Source: Lojkania enalia
Lineage: Eukaryota > Ascomycota > Dothideomycetes > Pleosporales
Assembly (NCBI GenBank): GCA_010094045.1
Contig: ML986593.1
Coordinates: 168,781 to 232,780, forward strand
DNA: 64,000 nt
Direction of reading: 5' to 3'
A model generated the notes under the pieces. The model searched no databases, had not been told where the DNA came from, and worked only from the letters and a program-made list of their open reading frames with translations. Position numbers and translations under genes: made by a program. Positions 56,337-64,000 of the stretch are shown here, piece by piece (position 1 is the stretch's first letter; the number at the start of each line of letters is the position of its first letter).

Positions 56337-56625
56337 TATTAGTTATAATAGTATAGGTAAGATAATAGGTCCGAATGTAGTACGAATCTACTTAGAGGTA
56401 TATAGGAGTGTGTAGGGGATTAGGGACCTAGGAATTCTATTAACACCTATAGGCCTTATATAAAAGGATATAGAAGAACTACTAAGCTACTTATAAGGGA
56501 GTATATAACTATATACGGAAGGGAAAAGGGGTAGAACCGGGGGTAGGATAAGATAAGTAAAAAGCTTTAGGATAAGGTTGTATATAAAGCTTTTTATAGA
56601 ACGATTTCTTTATATTATTATACTA
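56337..56625 (-). repeat. Probable 3' LTR of the gypsy element
   Basis: Bounded on the right by the PPT-like run and on the left by the abrupt end of copia copy 1. Its left end TATTAGTTATAATA and right end TATTATTATACTA are roughly inverted. The second LTR is not in the window, so the call rests on position. Confidence 0.45.
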
Positions 56626-58264
56626 CCCCCCTTCTTATAGGCTAATAGTTCCTATCTATACTAGTTTGGGAGGGAATTGGGGCTATTACGGATGGGTTCT
56701 AGTATAAAGAAATTTCTTTAAGAAGGTATTTACTAGTAAGGGCTAATATACACAGTTACCTATAAAGATACATTTATTAATATAATATTAAGTAAGGTTT
56801 TTATAGTAAGTATAATTAACCTATATATCGGCTGGTAACTACTATCGTAATAGTTTATTAATATTACAATTTCGTTGCATATAGTAATAAGCGTTTACTA
56901 GCCTTAGTATATTACTAGGTTACTATTAACTAAGCTTCCTTAACTAAATAATAACTTCTACTCTATATATATTATTACGTGTCTCTAGAACTGTTAATTA
57001 TTAAAGTATTACTAATACCTTATAGAAAAATTAATTAATATACTACTCCGCCCGCCTCTTAAAGCTTCTTTAGAAGTCTTCTAAGTTATCTACCTTTAGG
57101 CTATATATACGCTCGCCCGCGGGTAATATATAATATTTTTCTTTCAGTCTCTAAGATTAAAAAAATACGAGTATTATATCTTATAAAATAAAAAGTACAA
57201 CTCTATACGAATCGCATCTAATACTAGTAGAGTACTTACTACTAACGTACTTATAAATCCCCTCCTACTATAAGGAGGAGTTTCTAGTTCTCTAGGGCTA
57301 TCTTAAACTATAGGTAGTAGCCTAATATATAGGAGATAAGGAGGATAAAAAAGTAGTCTTTAAGACTGTTTTAGAGTCCGCTTACAGCCTAGCGCTTATA
57401 GCCTAGGTTGTAAAGAGTTAGGAAGATAGCCTTCCTATAGCTAGTATCTAGGTAGCTTTATTCTACTAGAGTACTAAGTTACTCTATTAGGTTTCGGCCC
57501 TAAAAGCTCTAGTATCTAGCCTTTAAGCTAATATCACAGCGCTCTTAGGCGGCTAAAGATAAGGTAGAAGAGGTTTAGGGGGAGTCTAGAAGGAAAGAAG
57601 AAGAAGAAGAGTAGAGGAGAAGAGGACTAGAGAGGTATCTAATAGCCTGCTATTAGACCCTCTAGATTCTATAGAAGAGTAATTTTGGGCCTATACTTTA
57701 GTTTTTAAATCTACTACTCAACTTTTATATATTATTATCTACCAGGTAATCTATATTCTCTATACTATTCTTATATACCTTAATTTATTTAGTCAGGGCT
57801 TTTAGGAGTCTTAGCTAATTTAGATACTTATTATAAAAAGCTTTTAGCTTATAAGATAAACCTATAAAATTTAAAGCTTTATACTAGACTAGATTAGAAT
57901 TATATTCTACCTATTTTATATAGTATTTAAGGGTTTTATAATATAGCTTACTAGCTAGTATTTCTTTAACCTCCTACTCTTCTACCCTCTTAATAACAAT
58001 AGCGGGTGGTTTCAGAGCTTCTTACCCTAATAGAAGGTTCTAGAAGTTTTTATATAGTAGGTTTAGTACGAAGATATTATATATTCTCAACCCTAGAGGT
58101 AACTGTAAATAGTATAAGTTTCTAACCTATTCTAGTATTTTAAAAGGGCCCTTCTATTAATCGAATAGCTTTCAGCTCAGTCTCTAGACTGTAAGATTCT
58201 TAGTATTTAGGTAGACTATATTACTAATCTACTAATTAATTAGTTACTAGTAATAGTTAATAAT
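56337..58264 (-). mobile_element. Ty3/gypsy retroelement, 3' part, C-to-T degraded
   Basis: On the minus strand, 58230-57700 gives one continuous degraded frame with integrase C-terminal motifs (GPFKILE, NLYYLQLPLGLRIYNIF) and then a chromodomain-like end (EVKEILASKLYYKTLKYYIK, with TAG where Trp stands in relatives). A PPT-like purine run lies at about 56626-56636 (minus GAAGGGGGG). The stretch 56337-56625 (about 289 bp) is the probable 3' LTR, with ends compatible with TG...CA after mutation. The rest, 56640-57690, is non-coding or unreadable. The 5' direction continues beyond the nested copia at 63620. Confidence 0.7.
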
Positions 58265-58389
58265 TATTAGAGCTAACTAACTCTAATAAAGATTAGAAAA
58301 CTACGTCTATTAACTAGAAATGCGAGATATACTATATATATATTCCTAGACCTATTAAGAAGCTAACTATAAATAGCTTAGTTATAATA
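58265..58389 (-). repeat. 3' LTR of copia copy 2
   Basis: 125 bp, aligns with 63495-63619 and 53578-53702. The terminal TG and CA are both mutated to TA. Adjacent to a tandemly duplicated PPT. Confidence 0.85.
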
Positions 58390-58532
58390 TACCCCCCTAG
58401 CTGTAGTAAATAGTAAAGCTACTTTCTAGTTAACTAGTTTAGATACTTTTATATAGCTATAACATACCCCCCCAGCTATAGTAAATAGCAAAGCTACCTT
58501 CTAGTCAACTAGTCTAAATACCTCTATAAGAC
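58383..58532 (-). repeat. Two tandem 75-bp units covering the polypurine tract
   Basis: Units start at 58383 and 58458. Each holds TATAA(T/C)ATACCCCCC, CTAG(T/C)...AAATAG(T/C)AAAGCTAC and TTTAGATAC-like ends, with C/T differences only. Each unit carries a PPT next to a copy of the LTR edge. Confidence 0.75.
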
Positions 58533-61500
58533 TAAGCTGCTTTAAAAAGGTAAAGTACTTCTACTTAGGTAGTACCTTAGTAAAACTATCTGCTAGCATC
58601 TAGTTTATTAGCTTCTAGCTAACCTATAACTTTCCTACTTTAACTTCTTGTCGAATCTATATCTGATAAGTATCTATATAACTTAACCTAGTCTATAGTC
58701 TATCTACTACTTTAGTAGCAATACCTACTGTCTACTAATTGTTATAAAATAGCGTAGGGACTATCTCTATACTAAACCCTACGTAATTAAAGACCCTAGT
58801 CTACTATTACAGCTTACTACCTACTACGGATAGAGCTAGCAGCTCAGTCTTAGTCGTCGACTTAGTAACTAAGCACTATATTATCGCTTTCTAGTTAATA
58901 GGTAAGCTATAGAGCTTAAATAGGTAGCCCTACAAGCTATAACGCGTTTCTTAATTATCTATAAATACTATATCTAATACTTTATAGAATAGTAGCTTGC
59001 GCTTATTACTAAGGTAGATTATATTTTCCTAATTTAGTCTAGATGCTTATAAGCCTAGCCCTCTTATACTAATTATATATCTCTAGACGTGCTCTACTAC
59101 TTAAATATAACTCTATTTTAGATTCTTAAGATAGGTTATTAGAGCTAAGTAAGCTTTTAAGATGTCTAGGCGTATATAGACTACTAGATATCTTAGGAAT
59201 CCGACTAGCTGCTAATAATATCTAGTTCTCTAATAGTTTAACTTCTCTATATTTAATACTAGGTAGTTATTAACTAGAGGTACTATAAGATAGCTTTTCT
59301 ACTCCTACTTCTATAGTCTATACTTAGCTGCGACCTTATTAATAAATAAGTCTTAACTAAGCTAGATTCTACCTATATTCTAGTCTCGAACTATTCTAAT
59401 TTCTAGGAACCACCTAAACTGTCTAAGTAAGTATAGCTTATACTATAATTTTAAGCCTGCTTTAAATTACTAATATATAGTAAAGTAGTTTAGATAGACT
59501 AGAACAACTATATTATTAACGTAGAAGAATACTATTAGGCTCTTACTTCTAAATAGATATAGAACCTTCTAAATTAGCTGTAGTTCTAGCTTAAGTAGTA
59601 AGTTCTTAAGGTACTTATACTAGAGTAGAAGAGTATCTCTTAGACTATAGAGAACTTTCCTTATCTCTAGTAGCTTACCTAGCTTCTATATAAATCCTTC
59701 TAGTATATAGGTATATATTAGTCTATCTAGTAGTATATTCAAGAAAGCGTTGGTAATATTATATTAATAGGCGTATAGTCTAAAAGCTGCTACTAGAGCG
59801 ACTAGAAATTAGAATACTTATACTGCTAGAGTAGCTGTATATATATCTCTCCAGTCCTACTATAGGTCTCCTCTAACAACTAGCCTAGCTTTAAACTTAT
59901 ATAAATATCCATCCTTATCGAATTTATATATAAATACCTATATTAGTAGTAGAAGTTTAATCTCTGGCTATATACTAGCTCTAGTCTCTATTATATAAAC
60001 TAGACAGCCCTTGCTGTAGCAGCTCTAAAGCTCTACTACTACTACTTTCTTAAATTCGATTCTAAATAGATGCCTCTTAAACTACTTCTATCGCTTTAAT
60101 AAAGGTAGCAGCTAATTTCTATATAGACTAATCCTAGGCTAATCAGCTAGTATATTACTACTTATCTTTTACTGTAACGCTTCTATAAACGCTGTATAGT
60201 ATATATAGGGTATTCTATAAGTTCTAGTCTCTATAATATTTCTAGTATTAAGCTAACTACTAATTTTATCGCGTCTATTTATATTATTTAATTATTAGTC
60301 TAGAGCCTCTACTTCTAGCTTAATCTAATACTAGCCTTTAGAAAGGCTAGTTATTACCTCTAGATACTCGTCGCGATTATCTTAACTATATAGTTCTAGA
60401 GTGTTTTCTAGCATTATAATACTGCTAACTACTAGATACTCTACTCTAGCCGGCTTATTTAATTATTACTAACCTAGCTCCTACTTAAGCTACTACTCGA
60501 GTTTATTATCTAGTATCTCCTTACACGATTAAGCTATTAATTAATCTAGTATCTATTTAAGCTCTATATCATTCAGTTTATAACTCTTCTTAATATTAAG
60601 TACTGTAGCTGCTAGACGCAGCATTTACTTATTTAGAAAGATAAGATTTTTATACGATTCTGTAGGTAGTAGAATAATATCTCTAGTTCTTATAACTCTA
60701 TCTAGCTCTAGTATCTAGATACGATAGATATTTGTAGAATTATATCCTATAAGGCGTCTGATTAGCGTATAAGACTATAGCTTCTTTCTCTAGCATAAAT
60801 AATAATTTAGGATATATACCTTAGCTCCTAGCACGCTAAGATAAGCTATTAACGGTCTAGTTCCGCGTACTACCTTATATAAGATATACTAGTCTAGAGC
60901 TTCGGTTGGTATGCGATTAAAGAGATAGACTGCTAAAAGTAGGCACTCGTTTAATACCTCTATTAGTAGCCCTGTGTCTATCCTTATAGCTCTTCCCCGT
61001 ACGACTAGTAACTGCCCTACTCTCTCTATTAAACTATTCTACTCCTTAGTATACTCTACTTATAGTTCTACTAAGATTTCTAGGTTCTTAAAGATATTAA
61101 GTATTTTAGAATATCTATGCTTACTGTTAAGTCTGATAACTTTAACCTATGTATTAAACTAAGTTTTAAGCTTAACTAGTAATCTCTATACTATATATTA
61201 TAGCGTTATTATATTTTTATTCGGTAGGTAGCAGGCCTTATACTACCTACTATACTAGTAGACTATATAGAATATCTAAAAGTCTCTATTATAGTAGTAC
61301 TCTAACCGATCGCGTATCTAAATTAAATCTATCTCTAGTTTCTTAAATAGTCTTTAAGCTGGTTCTTAAGGAGTTCTTCTACTTACTATTTTATAGAGCT
61401 TAGACTAGATATAAACAGTATATTCTATCTACTTTAGAGCTTAATTTCTCTACTGCTACTACTGCTGCTGCACCCCCTGCTACTACTTAATTAACTTAAG

Positions 61501-63494
61501 CCTGTTAATATAAGTAGATAGATAAGTAACTACCTTCTAGCTAGTATAGCTAAATACCCTATAAGCTTATATAGGTGTAAGTTCTAGCTGCTTATAAGCT
61601 ACATAGAAAAGCCTTAGTCTATACTATATTATATATACTAATAGAGATAGTTATATACTATCCTCTATATCTATTAGTTAATACCCGGACGTGCGCTTAA
61701 GATAGTATATAATATTTAATAGATCTGTTTAATATAGATAGTCTTATCTTAAGTTAAAATAGATCCCTACTATACTATAATATAAGAGACTAACTATACT
61801 TGTAAACATCTCTAGGATATATACTATATATAAGAGTAGGATAGTCTTAATTCTAGTAGGTGTCTATACCTACAACTAGACTTCTTTCTATTCTTAAATT
61901 AGTAGCAGCTATCCCTCTATATATATATAGTTGTCTAGTCTAGGCTGCTGTATCATTCTCCAGCTATAAGACTTACTATTAGTAATATAGATATTTAAGC
62001 TAGGGTTTATAATCTATCTATTAAGTAGTAATAGTTAATACTAATACTACTTAGCTTATATAACTTTAAGCTGTAAAGCTAAAGCTGCTATAGATCTTAC
62101 TAATTAACTTAAGTTTAGAGCTGCCGTCGCAGCTAGTCCTAATAGTTAATACCTGTTATCCTATCTTTTTATTATACTTAGTGCTAGTACTAAGACTATT
62201 ATAGAGCCTATAAGGCCTGCTAACCTTACTAATCCTACTACTACTACTAGTCGCTTCTTAGTATTATAGAGCACCTTTAACCTAGATAATCTTAATATCC
62301 TAAGCTCCTAGAATCTCTATTTAATATCTTAATCTAGCTACCAGCCTAATAGGTATAGTATTAAGTTAATATATAGATACTACTTAAATTTATAACTATC
62401 TCTGTAGAGGCAGACTATCTATCTTAATTACTAAGGTTTCTAACTGCTATTAGTCTATTACAACTACTATAGTTACTATAATATAATACTAAGTGTCGCG
62501 AATATCTCTAGTTCTAATATAACTAGTCTAGTACGATAATAGTATAATATATACTACGCTACCAGGTCTGAGATACTCGTATATAGCTTATTATCTACTT
62601 TAAACTTAATGAGTAGCAATAGCTTATTTACTACCCAGCTATTATCTAAGCTCTTAACTATGAGAATAAAGTTCTACTAAGCTTAATTCCCCTATACTTC
62701 TAGTATACTTACTAGACTTATAACGCGCGTTATTTTAAGCTAATCCTTAAACTAGGTATTTAGGTTCCCCTTTCTTAGTTGTATCTTAAGTATCTAGTAT
62801 CGAGCCTGTAGCTGTATACTACACTCAGCTTTACTTAAATAAAGATACTTTTTAAGGGTCTGTAGTTAATTATACGCAGTCTTATAGTCTATAATTAGAT
62901 AGATATATTAAGCTGCTATCGTCCTCGATATCTCCTACGTGAATTCCCTAAGAGCTTTCTCTTTCTACAGCTACCGCGCCTTACTATAGCTATACGTCCT
63001 ATACTAGGCTTTATATCTTACTAATTCTTAATCAGTTAGATCTATAATATCTACTTTAGTATCTACTACCTTAGTATTACTATCTATCCTATAGAAATCT
63101 CCAAACTATTTCTTAATTAGCTTCTCAGTATCTAGTTAAAGAACTAGCTTCTTACTAAGGTCTAGGTCTATATATTTCTAGAGTTAGTTCTAGTCTATAC
63201 TATCCTTCTACAGAAATAGCTACTATATCTAGTATTCTAGCTTATTAAGAATAACCGTAGCTTTAGTAATAAATAGGTCTAATTCTATTATCTTTTTAAT
63301 ATACTATATCGCGTTAATCTATTAAGGTCTCTACTATAACTAGTTCTAAGCTCTCTAGCTTCCTAGCTAGCCTAGCAATATTGAGGTAACTAAAATCTTA
63401 ATAAACGAGATATAATTAACTAAGCTTATATTAATCAGCTCTAGTCTATTTATATAGAATATAGTAGTAGTTAAAGAGCTTCTGGGCTTATAAC

Positions 63495-63619
63495 TGTTAG
63501 AGCTAACTAACTCTAATAAGAATTAGAAAACTATATCTATTAACTAGAAATGCGAGATATACTATATATATATCCCTAGACCTGCTAAGGAGCTAACTAT
63601 AAATAGCTTAACCGTAATA
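63495..63619 (-). repeat. 5' LTR of copia copy 2
   Basis: 125 bp. It keeps TGTTAGAGC at its inner edge, while the outer edge reads ACCGTAATA in place of GCCGTAACA. Followed on the inner side by the primer-site region TTATAAGCCC. Confidence 0.85.
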
Positions 63620-64000
63620 ATAATAGATTATATATAATTCTAAGCCTTCTTAATATTAGCCTTTATAGTTTCCTAGGCTATATATATACGAGTTACTAGA
63701 GCTAAAGTATTCTTACAATTTAATTTATCTGTTATAATAATAGAATTAACGGAATATTTCTAATCCTAACTCTAATAGGGCTTAGATCTATATAGGATCT
63801 AATATAGGGATATTCTAATAGTTATATAGGGTAGAGTTGCTTATATTTAGTCGATTATAGGTAATAGAGAATTCTAGTTATTCTAGTAGAAGGATATAAA
63901 AGGGCGCAGTCTCTAATTAATATACTTATTTATAATCTCTATCTATCTATTAGTTTCTTTATAATAAGTAGTAGATAGTTTAATCTTTACGCCTAAAATA
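63620..64000 (-). mobile_element. Ty3/gypsy integrase segment, continuing beyond the window
   Basis: The minus strand gives one degraded frame that reads like the gypsy integrase core end: KIKLSTTYYKETNR-stop-IEIINKYIN (relatives: LSTAYHPETDGQTERVN), then a PYxxLYxxKP-like stretch and IKANIKKA. It joins in order with the gypsy part left of the copia insertion. Confidence 0.65.

Larger units (their letters stand above)
58265..63619 (-). mobile_element. Complete Ty1/copia retroelement copy 2, C-to-T degraded
   Basis: 5355 bp, flanked on both sides by the 5-bp target duplication ATAAT (58260-58264, 63620-63624). Two 125-bp LTRs (58265-58389 and 63495-63619). Domain order on the minus strand is gag, integrase (NGLIERVGQLLVV near 61000-61040), reverse transcriptase (KFKARLVVRGDL and IYTATLAV near 59820-59905; NAFLN further on) and RNase H (TKTELLALS and LADSFTKVLP near 58565-58860). 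Integrase before RT marks it as copia. No frame survives; almost every Gln, Arg and Trp codon reads as a stop. It interrupts the gypsy integrase. Confidence 0.88.

Noticed and set aside
60974..61162. A 62-codon plus-strand frame inside the retroelement region
   Set aside because: It is antisense to the degraded copia integrase/RT and starts without gene-like context. It is the only such frame in 10 kb of stop-rich DNA and fits chance.
1..64000. tRNA, rRNA or CRISPR features
   Set aside because: I looked for T-loop-like GGTTCGAATCC patterns and regularly spaced repeats on both strands and found none that folds or repeats convincingly.

Overview
The window is from the nuclear genome of a filamentous ascomycete (Pezizomycotina). 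Evidence: short GT-AG introns of 46-90 nt with CTAAC-like branch sites, a fungal wall enzyme set (GH72, WSC domains, a probable AA14 LPMO), a BYS1-domain protein, a Zn2Cys6 regulator, fungal-type Hsp70-like and AIG1-like proteins, and copia and gypsy retroelements with C-to-T decay typical of RIP. Species cannot be named from the sequence. Gene models were joined by eye from reading frames and splice signals.

Layout. 0-31.9 kb is a mostly ordinary gene-bearing arm: the 3' end of an unknown gene, a secreted WSC peroxidase, mitochondrial uS15 divergent from cytosolic uS2 (RPS0), an Eaf-type elongation factor, an unidentified gene relic, a secreted 20-cysteine protein, an F-box protein, an LPMO, a GPI-anchored GH72 glucanosyltransferase, a BYS1 protein, a pseudokinase, an eight-exon GH2 glycosidase and a GNAT acetyltransferase. 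Many of these act outside the cell on walls or plant polymers.

31.9-44.9 kb is gene-poor and full of broken genes: a Zn2Cys6 factor with several lesions, a long stop-ridden frame of unknown identity and a probable PARP-type zinc-finger relic. Between them are a tail-anchored thioredoxin, a tiny intron-containing secreted protein and a small membrane protein. 44.9-52.4 kb is a gene island: a metallo-beta-lactamase-fold hydrolase, a coiled-coil protein and an AIG1-like membrane GTPase on one strand, and divergent from them an Hsp70-like ATPase that is intact except for one TGA in its first nucleotide-binding motif.

53.6-64 kb is nested retroelement DNA. A copia copy (125-bp LTR, plus strand) is cut off by a gypsy element on the minus strand, and the gypsy integrase is itself interrupted by a second, complete copia (minus strand, two 125-bp LTRs, 5-bp target duplication ATAAT). 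Almost everything here is heavily C-to-T mutated, except the first roughly 250 bp of the first copia copy.
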